Below are positions 1 through 9,480 of a stretch of DNA of 64,000 bases, piece after piece; the first letter of the stretch is position 1; each line of letters begins with the position of its first letter. The position numbers were made by a program, and so were the translations under genes. This DNA comes from Methylophilaceae bacterium. Lineage in GTDB: Bacteria > Pseudomonadota > Gammaproteobacteria > Burkholderiales > Methylophilaceae. The notes under the pieces are model-generated. The model saw only the letters and a program-made list of their open reading frames with translations, had not been told where the DNA came from and made no database searches. Location of the stretch: NCBI GenBank assembly GCA_905339275.1, contig CAJPFK010000001.1, forward strand, positions 434,001 to 498,000. The letters are read 5' to 3'.

Positions 1-2
1 CG

Positions 3-140
3 ATCAGGAGCGGGCAGTACGATGACATGGACGGGCCGGCCCAGCGTATCCTGATGGATGACGATGACCCGATGATTCCATTCAATCGCTTGAAACAGGC
101 ACCCAATCGGAATAAAATCGATTCCATCGGCCGGGGTTGA
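3..140 (+). CDS. ccoS: CcoS, cbb3 oxidase maturation protein (C-terminal part)
   Basis: The reading frame is open from the window edge and ends at TGA 138-140, leaving 45 residues. The visible part contains SGQYDDMDGPAQRILMDDD, which matches the conserved motif of CcoS, a small membrane protein needed to insert cofactors into cbb3-type cytochrome oxidase. The N-terminal transmembrane segment lies outside the window. The acidic tail after the motif is followed by a short variable extension. Identification rests on the motif and is fairly secure; the rest of the cco/fix cluster should lie to the left. Confidence 0.8.
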   Translation: MRSGQYDDMDGPAQRILMDDDDPMIPFNRLKQAPNRNKIDSIGRG

Positions 141-179
141 GTATCCCCGGATTCAATTTGGCAACCGGGAAGTCGTCAT

Positions 180-281
180 ATGAAGCAATACTTTACCTTT
201 TACAATTTTCCTTTAACCATTGTGGTGGTTCTAATTGTCATGTCCTGGCTTAGTGCGCTATCCGTGATCTTCTTCGGATAA
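180..281 (+). CDS. 33-aa single-span membrane peptide
   Basis: ATG at 180 is preceded by a purine-rich GGGAAG about 7 bases upstream. The 33-residue product is almost entirely one hydrophobic helix (LTIVVVLIVMSWLSALSVIFF), with a short polar N-terminus. It follows the ccoS end by 39 bases on the same strand and is closed by a terminator, so it could be a small oxidase-associated subunit or assembly peptide. I do not recognise the family; it does not resemble the known CcoM or CcoQ peptides. Being a real gene is an inference from position, Shine-Dalgarno and hydrophobicity. Confidence 0.45.
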   Translation: MKQYFTFYNFPLTIVVVLIVMSWLSALSVIFFG

Positions 282-296
282 ATATCGGATAGAGGC

Positions 297-330
297 AATA
301 AAAAAGGCTGCAATGCAGCCTTTTTTATTG
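297..330. terminator. Bidirectional rho-independent terminator
   Basis: GGCTGC-AAT-GCAGCC stem flanked by an A-run on the left and a T-run on the right, so it can stop transcription from both the cco side and the rpoH side. Confidence 0.85.
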
Positions 331-345
331 CCTGGTGCGATCCGG

Positions 346-1200
346 TCAACCGACGTTGGCCAACAGGTTTTTCATCTTGAACATCGCCTTTTGCTCAATC
401 TGGCGAATACGTTCGGCGGAGACGCCAAACTCGGCGGCGAGATCGTGCAATGTTGCGCTGCTGTTTTCCGTGAGCCACCTTGCCTGCACAATCCGGCGGC
501 TACGCTCATCCAGGCTGTTCAATGCGTTGGAAAGCCCGGTCATCTTCAGCTCTTCGGCTTGCAGTTCGCCCAGGAACTCCGAAGGTTCGGAAGCTGTATC
601 CTGCAGGTAATCAATGGGGTTGAATTGTTCTTCCCCATCTTCATCATGATTGCCTTCCAGCGATATTTCATGCCCGCCTAAACGCGATTCCATTTCCACG
701 ACTTCTTCCGGCTTCACGTTCAATTCGCGCGCAATGTGGTCCACCTGCCCGGGGTCCAGGCTTCCCGTACCTTGCTTCATGCTGCGCAGATTGAAAAACA
801 GCTTGCGCTGGGCCTTGGTCGTCGCGATTTTGACAAGACGCCAGTTACGCACGATGTACTCATGGATCTCTGCTTTGATCCAGTGTATGGCAAAGGATAC
901 CAAACGAACCCCACGCTCGGGGTCAAAGCGGCGAACAGCCTTCATTAATCCGATGTTGCCTTCCTGGATCAGGTCGGATTGCGGCAGGCCATAGCCGGAA
1001 TAGCCGCGGGCGATACTCGCGACCAGGCGCAGATGCGAGAGAATCAGGCTCTTGGCTGCATCGAGATCGTTATTCTTCTGCAGACGGGTCGCCAGCTCGA
1101 ATTCATCTTCAGCGCTCAGTATGGGAAAAGACCTGACCGTACGCATGTAGTGGTCAAGGCTGTCCGTGCTGATGGCAGGTAAAGTCAGGGCATTTGTCAT
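346..1200 (-). CDS. rpoH: RNA polymerase heat-shock sigma factor RpoH (sigma-32)
   Basis: This 284-residue sigma-70-family factor directs RNA polymerase to heat-shock promoters. Region 2 is visible (DLIQEGNIGLMKAVRRFDPE). It is followed by QRKLFFNLR, the RpoH box that separates sigma-32 from other sigma factors. A region 4 helix-turn-helix lies near the C-terminus (FGVSAERIRQIEQKAMFK). The frame extends upstream to an ATG at 1239, but that codon falls inside a CIRCE operator. ATG 1200 has AGGAG about 11 bases upstream, so 1200 is chosen. Control by HrcA through CIRCE is expected. RpoH genes carrying CIRCE are known in betaproteobacteria. Confidence 0.93.
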   Translation of the reverse strand: MTNALTLPAISTDSLDHYMRTVRSFPILSAEDEFELATRLQKNNDLDAAKSLILSHLRLVASIARGYSGYGLPQSDLIQEGNIGLMKAVRRFDPERGVRLVSFAIHWIKAEIHEYIVRNWRLVKIATTKAQRKLFFNLRSMKQGTGSLDPGQVDHIARELNVKPEEVVEMESRLGGHEISLEGNHDEDGEEQFNPIDYLQDTASEPSEFLGELQAEELKMTGLSNALNSLDERSRRIVQARWLTENSSATLHDLAAEFGVSAERIRQIEQKAMFKMKNLLANVG

Positions 1201-1228
1201 AGTCGGAATTATCTCCTTTGTCCGTATT

Positions 1229-1255
1229 TTAGCACTCACTATATGAGAGTGCTAG
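1229..1255 (-). promoter_or_regulatory. CIRCE operator (HrcA site) of rpoH
   Basis: TTAGCACTC, nine bases, GAGTGCTAG: one mismatch from the canonical CIRCE inverted repeat TTAGCACTC-N9-GAGTGCTAA. It lies in the leader just upstream of the rpoH start, where HrcA would block transcription at normal temperature. Confidence 0.92.
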
Positions 1256-1491
1256 TGCCCAAAAAGTTTCCGAACCGAATAATTTGTTGATGGCATTAAA
1301 GCCGGATCCGTTTCCGGCAAGATGGTGCGCCGGGGCAATTTCTTTGCGCGTACTTTACAGGTTCACGAAGCGATTCCATGCGCAAAGTCGCAACTAAAAC
1401 TAAACTTGAATAATGCTGACTAATAATAATAGCTCCAATAAATATGAAGAGCTGTTTATTGGCGGGAACGGGTCAGTATGATCATATCGTA

Positions 1492-1507
1492 ATATACAAT
1501 TGTATAT
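1492..1507. promoter_or_regulatory. Perfect 16-bp palindrome before the LysR gene
   Basis: ATATACAATTGTATAT is a perfect palindrome 27 bases before the preferred LysR start. It is a plausible autoregulatory operator for the LysR protein. The AT-rich sequence makes this only suggestive. Confidence 0.4.
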
Positions 1508-1534
1508 AGCGAATTTATGGAATGGATTACTGTT

Positions 1535-2452
1535 ATGTTCGTCCGGCAATTGACCTACCTTGTAGCTCTTGAAAAAGAAAAGCACTTTGCTAGAGCCGCA
1601 GAGGTTTGTCATGTCTCCCAGCCCGCACTGTCATCGGCAATTCAGCATTTGGAAGAGGAGTTAGGGGTTTCTATCGTACGTCGTGGACAGCGATTTGAAG
1701 GATTTACTCCCGAAGGCGAGAGATTGCTGGATTGGGCTCAGCGTGTTCTTTCCAATTGGGAAAGTCTTCGGCAGGAAGCCACGCTTACGTGCCATTATCT
1801 GACTGGAACACTGCGTATAGGTGCAATTCCTACTACGCTCTCAGTATCGCCCCTGCTTACCAAGCCATGCATGGATACGTATCCTGGTATTAAACATAAT
1901 ATTGTTTCACTTACAGCGGAGCACATCATTCGTGGCCTTGATCATTTTGAACTGGATATAGGACTTACCTATTTAGAGGATCAACGTTTGCAAGGTTTTC
2001 AGGTGTTGCCTTTATATCAGGAACGGTATGTACTTCTGACCCAGGATATGGCGAAGTTTCAAGGAAAGACATCCGTTGGATGGCCGGACATCGCTGAATT
2101 GCCACTTTGCTTGCTGACTTCCAATATGCAAAACAGGCAAATCATTGATGCTGCATTTCGGCAAGCCGGGGTTACTCCAAATCTGTGTGTGGAGACCGAC
2201 TCGATTTTCGCCTTGTATTCGCATGTGCGTTACTCAGGCTTGTCCAGCGTGGTGCCCCATAGCATGCTGGGTTTGTTTGAGGTCCGCCCGGAAATCAGGG
2301 CTCTCCGGTTGACTCCGGAGCTTTCAAGGCCCATCGGACTGATTACGCACCGGCGCGAACCTCTACAGCCGTTGCTACGGGTTGTCTGGGAGATATTCAG
2401 TAACCTCGATCTTCAGCAGCGGTTCGATTCTTTCATAAGCAGAACTTATTAA
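1535..2452 (+). CDS. LysR-family transcriptional regulator
   Basis: This is a 305-residue LysR protein with an N-terminal winged helix-turn-helix (FARAAEVCHVSQPALSSAI, residues about 18-36) and a C-terminal ligand-binding domain of periplasmic-binding-protein fold. The frame opens at ATG 1517, but the conventional LysR start MFVRQLTYLVALE at 1535 is preferred; neither has a strong ribosome site. It precedes the formate dehydrogenase gene by 143 bases on the same strand, so it may control formate oxidation. That link is inferred from position only; the effector is unknown. Confidence 0.85.
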   Translation: MFVRQLTYLVALEKEKHFARAAEVCHVSQPALSSAIQHLEEELGVSIVRRGQRFEGFTPEGERLLDWAQRVLSNWESLRQEATLTCHYLTGTLRIGAIPTTLSVSPLLTKPCMDTYPGIKHNIVSLTAEHIIRGLDHFELDIGLTYLEDQRLQGFQVLPLYQERYVLLTQDMAKFQGKTSVGWPDIAELPLCLLTSNMQNRQIIDAAFRQAGVTPNLCVETDSIFALYSHVRYSGLSSVVPHSMLGLFEVRPEIRALRLTPELSRPIGLITHRREPLQPLLRVVWEIFSNLDLQQRFDSFISRTY

Positions 2453-2595
2453 CCTATCGTCTCAAACGATTAGCTTCAAATTTTTCTTTGGCAGAGACTT
2501 ACGGTCACCGGCGTCACAAGCTACTTCACCGAAATATTTGAAGTTGCCTGAACACCGGACCGATTTTTCAGCAACGAACGAATGAGGAGAATAAA

Positions 2596-3798
2596 ATGGC
2601 TAAAATTGTCTGTGTGCTTTATGACGATCCCGTGGACGGTTATCCAGAATCCTATGCGCGGGATTCAATTCCAACAATTACAGCTTATCCCGATGGGCAA
2701 ACAACGCCCTCGCCGAAGGCTCTGGACTTCAAGCCGGGTATCATGCTGGGCAGCGTTTCCGGCGAATTGGGGTTACGCAAATTCCTCGAATCGCAAGGCC
2801 ATACCCTGGTGGTGACTTCCGACAAGGATGGCCCTGATTGCCGGCTGGAAAAAGAATTGCATGATGCGGAAATCGTGATTTCGCAACCATTCTGGCCAGC
2901 CTATCTGACGGCCGAGCGCATTGCCAGGGCTCCAAAACTCAGGCTTGCCCTGACGGCAGGGATCGGTTCCGATCATGTCGATCTGCAGGCCGCGATGGAT
3001 CGTAACATTACAGTAGCCGAGATCACCTATTGCAACAGCATCAGCGTGGCCGAGCATGTGGTCATGATGATCCTTGGTTTGGTACGGAATTACATTCCAT
3101 CCTATCAGTGGGTAGTCAAAGGCGGATGGAATATCGCAGACTGCGTGGCACGCTCGTACGATCTTGAGGGTATGGAAGTCGGCACGGTTGCGGCCGGCCG
3201 TATTGGGCTTGCGGTTCTCAGAAGACTCTATCCGTTTGATGTAAAGCTGCATTACACAGATCGTCACCGCCTGCCGCCGGGGATTGAAAAAGAGCTGAAT
3301 CTGACATTCCACCCCAATGTGGAGTCCATGGTTAAGGTATGTGACGTGGTGACGATCAACTGTCCGCTGCATCCGGAAACGGAGCATATGTTTGATGATG
3401 CCATGCTCGGCAAAATGAAGCGTGGCGCTTACATCATCAACACTGCCCGCGGCAAGATCTGCGACCGTGATGCGATTGCGCGAGCGCTTGAAAGTGGGCA
3501 ATTGGCCGGATATGCCGGCGATGTCTGGTTTCCGCAACCCGCTCCCAAGGACCATCCATGGCGCAGCATGCCGTATCATGGCATGACGCCCCATATATCG
3601 GGAACCAGCCTGTCGGCGCAATCGCGTTATGCGGCGGGGGTGCGTGAAGTGCTGGAATGCTGGTTTGAAAATCGCCCGATCCGTGATGAGTACCTGGTCG
3701 TCAACAACGGCAGGTTGGCCGGCGTTGGTGCACACTCTTACAGCGAGGGCAATGCCACGGGCGGTTCGGAAGAAGCCGCCAGGTTCAAAAAAGGCTAG
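2596..3798 (+). CDS. fdh: NAD-dependent formate dehydrogenase
   Basis: This 400-residue, metal-free enzyme oxidises formate to CO2 with NAD+ in the cytoplasm, the last energy-yielding step of methylotrophy. It is collinear with Pseudomonas sp. 101 FDH from the N-terminus (VCVLYDDPVDGYP) to the end (SYSEGNATGGSEEAA). Visible landmarks are the NAD fold GTVAAGRIG, the catalytic arginine in NTARGK, the catalytic histidine in MTPHISGTS, and the N-terminal substrate-site segment SQPFWPAYLT. GAGGAG sits 6 bases before the ATG. It belongs to the D-2-hydroxyacid dehydrogenase superfamily, but the match to FDH is too close for another assignment. Confidence 0.96.
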   Translation: MAKIVCVLYDDPVDGYPESYARDSIPTITAYPDGQTTPSPKALDFKPGIMLGSVSGELGLRKFLESQGHTLVVTSDKDGPDCRLEKELHDAEIVISQPFWPAYLTAERIARAPKLRLALTAGIGSDHVDLQAAMDRNITVAEITYCNSISVAEHVVMMILGLVRNYIPSYQWVVKGGWNIADCVARSYDLEGMEVGTVAAGRIGLAVLRRLYPFDVKLHYTDRHRLPPGIEKELNLTFHPNVESMVKVCDVVTINCPLHPETEHMFDDAMLGKMKRGAYIINTARGKICDRDAIARALESGQLAGYAGDVWFPQPAPKDHPWRSMPYHGMTPHISGTSLSAQSRYAAGVREVLECWFENRPIRDEYLVVNNGRLAGVGAHSYSEGNATGGSEEAARFKKG

Positions 3799-3873
3799 AT
3801 CAGCCAGGGTTCATGCAACAAGGGCATCCAAACAGGTTGCCCTTGTTATTTATCGATTGTTACAGGCCTGCCA

Positions 3874-4674
3874 TTGAAAAATAAGACCATTGCCATTTTA
3901 GAGAGCAGATCCGGGGAGCAGCTTGCGGAGATCGTCAGAAAATACGGCGGAAAACCATTCCTGGCACCTGCGCTGGCGGAAGTTCCGGATATCGATCCTG
4001 CGCATATCGCGGATTTGATAAACGGCTGGGATGCAAACCTTCCCGATGTTTTTATCTTCCAGACGGGTGTTGGCGTCAAGGCATTATTTGCCACCACGGA
4101 TCATCTGAATCTCACAAGCAGGTTATCAAGGATTCTTGAGCTTTCCACGGTCGTTGCGCGCGGACCTAAACCCATTGCAGCCTTGCGATCACGTCGTGTG
4201 CGCATCGATTTGCAGGCCGGCGCCCCATATACCACTAAGGAAATCATCGTTGCGCTTGATGCAGTCAAGGTCAAGGGCAGGAAAATCGTGGTGCAGCGTT
4301 ATGGGAACACGAATCTTGAGCTTCAGCAGGCATTGGCGGATAAGGGCGCTGAAATCGAGGAGATTGCAACCTACCGCTGGAGCATGCCGGATGAGCAGCC
4401 GCTGATTGAACTCATGGATGCGCTCGATCGAAATGCGGTCGATATGGTTTGCTTCACCAGTGCTTCGCAGGCGGAGAATTTGTTTGCCTTGGCCCTGAGC
4501 CTCGGTAGAACGCGTCAACTTCATGAAAGCATCAATCGAAGCTTGATCGCGTCCATCGGCCCGGTGTGCAGCAATACACTGCGCAAATTGGGGGTCAGGG
4601 TCGATGTTGAGGCAAATCCGCCTAAACTTGGGCCATTCATTAGCGCGATCAACAACAGGTTTATAGCTGGATGA
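3874..4674 (+). CDS. Uroporphyrinogen-III synthase (HemD) family protein
   Basis: This 266-residue protein has the HemD architecture: two similar lobes, with VFIFQTGVGVKALF in the first and DMVCFTSASQAENLFAL in the second. HemD closes hydroxymethylbilane to uroporphyrinogen III, the branch point to haem and sirohaem. The start used is TTG 3874, with only a weak AGG upstream. Such genes next to nitrate-assimilation loci may serve sirohaem demand; here the convergent neighbour is the nitrate reductase fusion. It may be a HemD paralogue rather than the housekeeping copy, since no other haem genes are adjacent. Confidence 0.75.
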   Translation: MKNKTIAILESRSGEQLAEIVRKYGGKPFLAPALAEVPDIDPAHIADLINGWDANLPDVFIFQTGVGVKALFATTDHLNLTSRLSRILELSTVVARGPKPIAALRSRRVRIDLQAGAPYTTKEIIVALDAVKVKGRKIVVQRYGNTNLELQQALADKGAEIEEIATYRWSMPDEQPLIELMDALDRNAVDMVCFTSASQAENLFALALSLGRTRQLHESINRSLIASIGPVCSNTLRKLGVRVDVEANPPKLGPFISAINNRFIAG

Positions 4675-4682
4675 TTCATAGA

Positions 4683-7600
4683 TCAGTACACATCGCGTAC
4701 ATAACGTTTTTCGGCTGCCAGATTCTGTACATAGGCTTTGGCGGATTCCGTACTCATCCTGCCGTGGGTTTGCACCACTTCTCTTAGAGCCTCATCCACG
4801 TCTTTTGCCATACGGCTGGCATCGCCACATACATAAAAATGGGCACCCATTTGCAACCATTCCCATAAATCAGCGCCTCGTTCCCGCATGCGGTCCTGTA
4901 CATAAATCTTGTTTGGCTGATCGCGGGAGAATGCGAGGTCAATCCGGGTCAAGAACCCGTCTTTGTGCCAGCTTTCTATTTCATCACGGTAATAGAAATC
5001 GGTGGCAGCATGCTGTTCGCCGAAGAACAGCCAGTTGGGGCCGTTGTGCCCGCGCGCGCGGCGTTCCTGCAGAAATGCCCGGAATGGCGCAATGCCGGTT
5101 CCCGGGCCTACCATGATCATGGGAGTATCTGCTTGCGCTGGTGGACGGAAATTTGCCGATTTTTGCACAAAAATGGGAATGGTCATTCCCCCGGAAAAGT
5201 CTGCAAGATAGGTTGAACAGACACCTTTACGCAGCCTGCCTTCGCAGGCATAGCGAACGGTGGATACAGTGATATGTACTTCTTCCGGTGTTGCCTTGGG
5301 GCTTGATGAAATCGAATAGAGTCTCGGTTGGAGCCGCTTCAACGCAGCAAGTAGCACGCTTGCTTCCACCTTGATCGGGAAATTGTACAATACATCAACA
5401 ATTTTCCGGCCCCACAGCCATTCTTTCAGTTTGGCCTTGCTTTCATCTTTCAACAGTCTTGCCAGCTCCTTGTGTTTTGAAGCTTCAAACACGAATTTCA
5501 TGAAATCCGGTGTTACCCGTGCAATCTCAAAATGTTTAAGCAAGGCAACCTGCAAGGCTATCTCGCCATATCCATCCACATGGACAGGCATATCCGGAGT
5601 CAATCCGGCAACAGATATCAATTCCGAAACCAAATGGGGGCAATTGCTTGGCCATATTCCGAGTGCATCACCTGCCTCATAGGTAAAGTCCTTGTCTGGC
5701 AGGGTAAACACGAACTGCCTGGTTTCCTTGCTTGCTCCCGGCTGGCTTAATAATACGTTACACGCAAGCTGCGCCTGCATGGGGTTACTCTTGCTGTACT
5801 TTGGTTTGATGTTATCTTTCGCTTCTTCAATAAAATCGTGATGGTCTTCAGTTATCGTGACCAGTTCCATTTGAGGTTGGGAGACTATTGCAGCTGCCAG
5901 GCAAGCCACCACCGCCTTCAACCAGGTTTCGCCTTGTTCCTGGTAGTCAGGTTCGCAGTCCACCCGGGCTATCATACGTTGCGCGCCTAATGCTTCCAGT
6001 CGTGAATCCAGTTTTTTGCCGTGGCCGCAGAATTGATCGTAGCTGGAGTCTCCGAACGCCAGAATGCTGAATTTTGTTTGCATCAGCCCTGGAGCATCAT
6101 CGGCATTCAATGCCGACCAGAATCTGGCGCCATTGTCAGGTGGGTCGCCATCGCCAAAGGTGCTGCTTAGCAATAGCAGATGGCGAACTTTGGGCAGTTC
6201 ATTTACTGGATAATTGTCCATGCATTCGATCTGTATGTTGTACCCTGCCGATGTCAGAACATCGCCGCAACGCTTCGAAAACTCTTCGGCATTTCCGGTC
6301 TGGGAAGCCCATAACACAAGGATTGGCGTATGTGCCGATTCACCTTGCGCGGTATTCTTCTCGGAATCCGGTAATAGCGGGAACGATTCTGCTTCGCTAA
6401 CATATGTGCGGGCAAACAAGCCAGCCAGCAGACCGTCGATCCAGAGCCGTTTGGCTGGTTCCATGGGGGCGCTCGTTGGCAGGGTAGGGACTTCTCCCGC
6501 TTTGCGTAATTCGCTTGAACGTAGTCCTGTGATATAGCCGGACAAGTAGCTTTGTTCCTCGTGGCCGAGGTCGACAGCGGGAATCGTTTCTATGCCAAGC
6601 AGTTTGGCCAGCGCATCAATCTTTATCAACTCATGCTCCTCATTGATGGATACTGTAGCTGCGCCCGCGCTGGCGACTGCTCGGACTTCGTTGTCCGCAT
6701 CAGTTACAGTGTATTTATCTGATGGTGCTGCGACGCGCGTCATTGCAACGGCACAGCATTTGAATTCCGGTTGGAATGAAATTGGATCAACGGCATCGTT
6801 AGTGACGGCATTGATAGCCAGATCGTCACCAAATACGTCGTTCCAGTGGAATGGGACAAAACAATTGCCGGGGCGGACACGGTCAGTGACTACAGCAGGC
6901 AGCACGGCGCGTCCACGCCGGGAACAAACCTCTACCTGGTCCTTGTCACGGATATCGAGCAGGGCTGCATCTTCCGGATTAACCTCGACAAAAGGGCCGG
7001 GATTGAGCTTGTTCAATGTCGGGATTTTCCCTGTCTTGGTCATCGTATGCCACTGATGCTGCAAACGCCCGGTATTCAGTATGAACGGGTAGTCATCATC
7101 CGGCATTTCCGCCGGGGGCATGTGCGGGCGCGCAAAAAATACCGCCTTGCCATGCTCCGTAGGGAAAACAAGGCGGGGCCGGCTACCGTCGGCATGTTGC
7201 TTGAGTTTCTGGCTGATACCGTCGTTAAGATAGCGTACCGGATGCCGGGGCTCCGTGCTGGCTGGCGGGCAAGGCCATTGCAACGGGGTTTCCCGCAATC
7301 GCTGATAGCTCGCTCCGCGCAGGTCGTAACCGGTCTTATCATTCCAGGCTAGCTTGATTTCGTCGAATACTTCGGCTGCCGAACCATAGCTAAAAGTATC
7401 TGCATAGCCCATTTCACAGGCGACACTGGCAATGATCTGCCAATCCGGCAATGCCTGCCCCGGAGGGTCTATCGCCTGTTGCATCAGCGTGAGATTGCGC
7501 TCGGAATTGATCATCACGCCTTCCGCTTCTGCCCATAAGGCCCCCGGCAGCAAAATATCCGCGTAGCGATTGGTTTCAGTATCGAGAAACGCATCCTGGG

Positions 7601-8882
7601 TGATGACGAGTTCAGCGGCTTCCAGCCCGGCAATGACGGTTTTGCGGTTGGGTACGGTTGCTACAGGGTTGGTGCAAATGATCCAGCAAGCCTTGATCTT
7701 TCCCTGTGCCATCTGGGAGAACATATCAACAGTGCCTTGGCCTACAGCGGTTTTCAGGGTGCCATGCGGTACTTTCCACATATCCTCGATAAATGCACGG
7801 TCAGCGTCCACGAGCACTGAACGCTGTCCTGGAAGCCCAGGCCCCATGTACCCCATCTCGCGGCCACCCATGGCATTGGGTTGCCCCGTCAACGAAAACG
7901 GCCCGCTTCCGGGACGACAGATTTTTCCCGTAGCAAGATGAAGATTGCAGATGGCGTTGGTATTCCAGGTGCCATGCGTACTCTGATTCAGCCCCATGGT
8001 CCAGCAACTCATCCATTCCGGTGCAGCGCCTATCCAGTCCGCAGCCTGCCGAATGTCAGCCTCGGCCAGACCTGTGATTTCAGATACATGGCCGGGGGTA
8101 TAGTCTTCGAGAAAAGCGGGCATTGATTCCCATCCATCAGTGAATTCCGCGATGAATGCCTGATCGGTATGCTCATTCTTAACCAGTAAATGCAGCAGGC
8201 CGTTCAACAATGCCAGATCGGTCCCCGGCTTGATCTGCATGAAAAGGTCGGCTTTATCGGCCGTTGTGTTGCGGCGTGGGTCGACGACAATGAGCCTGGC
8301 CCCGGCTTTTACTCTATCCATCATGCGCAGGAACAGTATCGGATGGCAGTCTGCCATGTTGGCACCGATCACAAAGAAAAGATCGGCATGATCCATATCC
8401 TCATAAGAGCCCGGCGGACCGTCTGCGCCGAGGGAAAGCTTGTAGCCGCTTCCCGCGCTGGCCATGCATAAACGCGAATTGGATTCGATGTTGTTGGTGC
8501 CGATAAAGCCTTTGGCCAGCTTATTGGCCAGATATTGGGCTTCCAGGGACATCTGGCCGGAAACATAGAACGACAAGGCATCGGGTCCATGGTTGTCGAG
8601 AATGTGCCTTAACCGGCGAGCGGTTTCCCTGATTGCCGCATCCATCGGGACTTGTCCGGGATCGCTGTTACGCTTGTTGCGCATGAAGGCAGATTCCATC
8701 CGGCCGGAATCGCGCAATGCCTGTGCACTGGTGCTGCCTTTGGTGCATAGCCGGCCAAAGTTGGCCGGATGGGTTTTGTCGCCGGAGACCCTGATTACTT
8801 TTTTGCCGGCAACTTCAAGCACCATGCCGCAACCGACTCCGCAGTAAGGGCAGACAGTCCTGACGGATTTACTGGTTTGCAT
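4683..8882 (-). CDS. Assimilatory nitrate reductase fused to CysJ-like flavoprotein
   Basis: This 1399-residue fusion begins as a NasA-type molybdopterin nitrate reductase. CPYCGVGCGM at residue 14 onward is the [4Fe-4S] start, and the molybdopterin guanine dinucleotide domains run to about residue 720. A linker of about 130 residues follows, then a CysJ-like diflavin module. That module has a flavodoxin domain (LWASQTGNAEEF, about 855), an FAD domain (RLYSISSSP, about 1190), an NADPH site (GPGTGIAPFRAFLQERR, about 1256) and the typical end RYVRDVY. It should take electrons from NADPH directly to nitrate. This bifunctional annotation exists in other proteobacteria. No nitrite reductase or transporter lies beside it. 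Confidence 0.9.
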   Translation of the reverse strand: MQTSKSVRTVCPYCGVGCGMVLEVAGKKVIRVSGDKTHPANFGRLCTKGSTSAQALRDSGRMESAFMRNKRNSDPGQVPMDAAIRETARRLRHILDNHGPDALSFYVSGQMSLEAQYLANKLAKGFIGTNNIESNSRLCMASAGSGYKLSLGADGPPGSYEDMDHADLFFVIGANMADCHPILFLRMMDRVKAGARLIVVDPRRNTTADKADLFMQIKPGTDLALLNGLLHLLVKNEHTDQAFIAEFTDGWESMPAFLEDYTPGHVSEITGLAEADIRQAADWIGAAPEWMSCWTMGLNQSTHGTWNTNAICNLHLATGKICRPGSGPFSLTGQPNAMGGREMGYMGPGLPGQRSVLVDADRAFIEDMWKVPHGTLKTAVGQGTVDMFSQMAQGKIKACWIICTNPVATVPNRKTVIAGLEAAELVITQDAFLDTETNRYADILLPGALWAEAEGVMINSERNLTLMQQAIDPPGQALPDWQIIASVACEMGYADTFSYGSAAEVFDEIKLAWNDKTGYDLRGASYQRLRETPLQWPCPPASTEPRHPVRYLNDGISQKLKQHADGSRPRLVFPTEHGKAVFFARPHMPPAEMPDDDYPFILNTGRLQHQWHTMTKTGKIPTLNKLNPGPFVEVNPEDAALLDIRDKDQVEVCSRRGRAVLPAVVTDRVRPGNCFVPFHWNDVFGDDLAINAVTNDAVDPISFQPEFKCCAVAMTRVAAPSDKYTVTDADNEVRAVASAGAATVSINEEHELIKIDALAKLLGIETIPAVDLGHEEQSYLSGYITGLRSSELRKAGEVPTLPTSAPMEPAKRLWIDGLLAGLFARTYVSEAESFPLLPDSEKNTAQGESAHTPILVLWASQTGNAEEFSKRCGDVLTSAGYNIQIECMDNYPVNELPKVRHLLLLSSTFGDGDPPDNGARFWSALNADDAPGLMQTKFSILAFGDSSYDQFCGHGKKLDSRLEALGAQRMIARVDCEPDYQEQGETWLKAVVACLAAAIVSQPQMELVTITEDHHDFIEEAKDNIKPKYSKSNPMQAQLACNVLLSQPGASKETRQFVFTLPDKDFTYEAGDALGIWPSNCPHLVSELISVAGLTPDMPVHVDGYGEIALQVALLKHFEIARVTPDFMKFVFEASKHKELARLLKDESKAKLKEWLWGRKIVDVLYNFPIKVEASVLLAALKRLQPRLYSISSSPKATPEEVHITVSTVRYACEGRLRKGVCSTYLADFSGGMTIPIFVQKSANFRPPAQADTPMIMVGPGTGIAPFRAFLQERRARGHNGPNWLFFGEQHAATDFYYRDEIESWHKDGFLTRIDLAFSRDQPNKIYVQDRMRERGADLWEWLQMGAHFYVCGDASRMAKDVDEALREVVQTHGRMSTESAKAYVQNLAAEKRYVRDVY

Positions 8883-9480
8883 GCTCTAAATCAGTGCCTG
8901 ACAGCACTGCAATGGTGCAAATATCAATTTCAGATTGCATCATAATCGCCATAGTTATATCTGAACGGGAATAACGATGTTATGGCTAGCAAAAATTGAG
9001 CCAGACGATCCGATCGCTGCCCTGTTGAAAATCAAGTGCGATATTCATGTGTAAAGTTAAGCTGTAATAGGAAGGGCCCTTTTGCAGCCAAGCCATGAAT
9101 CAAGTCATTCAATCCAAGCAGGTCGTCGTGCTGATCAATATCTAGTTCCACCAGAATCTGGCTGACAAGGGGTGTTAATCGTCAATATGCCTGGCAACTC
9201 TCCATTGGGGAGGAAGAAGCGATTAGCGTCTTGCCAGCATTTTCTGGTGATGCATTGGCGATTGAGTACATAACAGCTTCAGAAGCTGGATATTTAATTT
9301 ATGGCTTCTGGCACTCGATGGCGAGCAGGGGCGATTCACCAGAAAACTCCGGCCCAGGCCTTTATTTATATGCATCCGGCCATTTTGCATACTTCCAAGG
9401 TAGTACAACTTTGAGAGAATTTTGATTATTCCACTGATTGGATACAGTGGACTGCAGAATCATTTTGAGGTTTTAAAAGC
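8883..9480. other. Intergenic region between nitrate reductase and dmm operon
   Basis: About 600 bases with divergent genes on both sides and no convincing gene. It holds a short inverted repeat CAGTGC-CTGACA-GCACTG (8892-8909) in the nitrate-reductase leader, and the 16-bp operator-like repeat at 9390-9405 before dmmD. Short open frames here have no ribosome site or recognisable product. Confidence 0.7.
9390..9405 (+). promoter_or_regulatory. 7-2-7 inverted-repeat operator upstream of dmmD
   Basis: TACTTCC-AA-GGTAGTA, a near-perfect inverted repeat ending 75 bases before dmmD. It has the same layout as the site before trimethylamine dehydrogenase (TACCACC-AA-GGTGGTA). Half-sites resemble NarL heptamers. 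Operator function is inferred from recurrence. Confidence 0.65.

Noticed and set aside
1201..1239. Longer rpoH start at ATG 1239.
   Set aside because: It lies within the CIRCE element; ATG 1200 has a ribosome site and matches the usual RpoH N-terminus.
9231..9425. 64-codon open frame in the nitrate reductase-dmm intergenic region.
   Set aside because: No ribosome site, no domain, and it runs over the putative operator at 9390.
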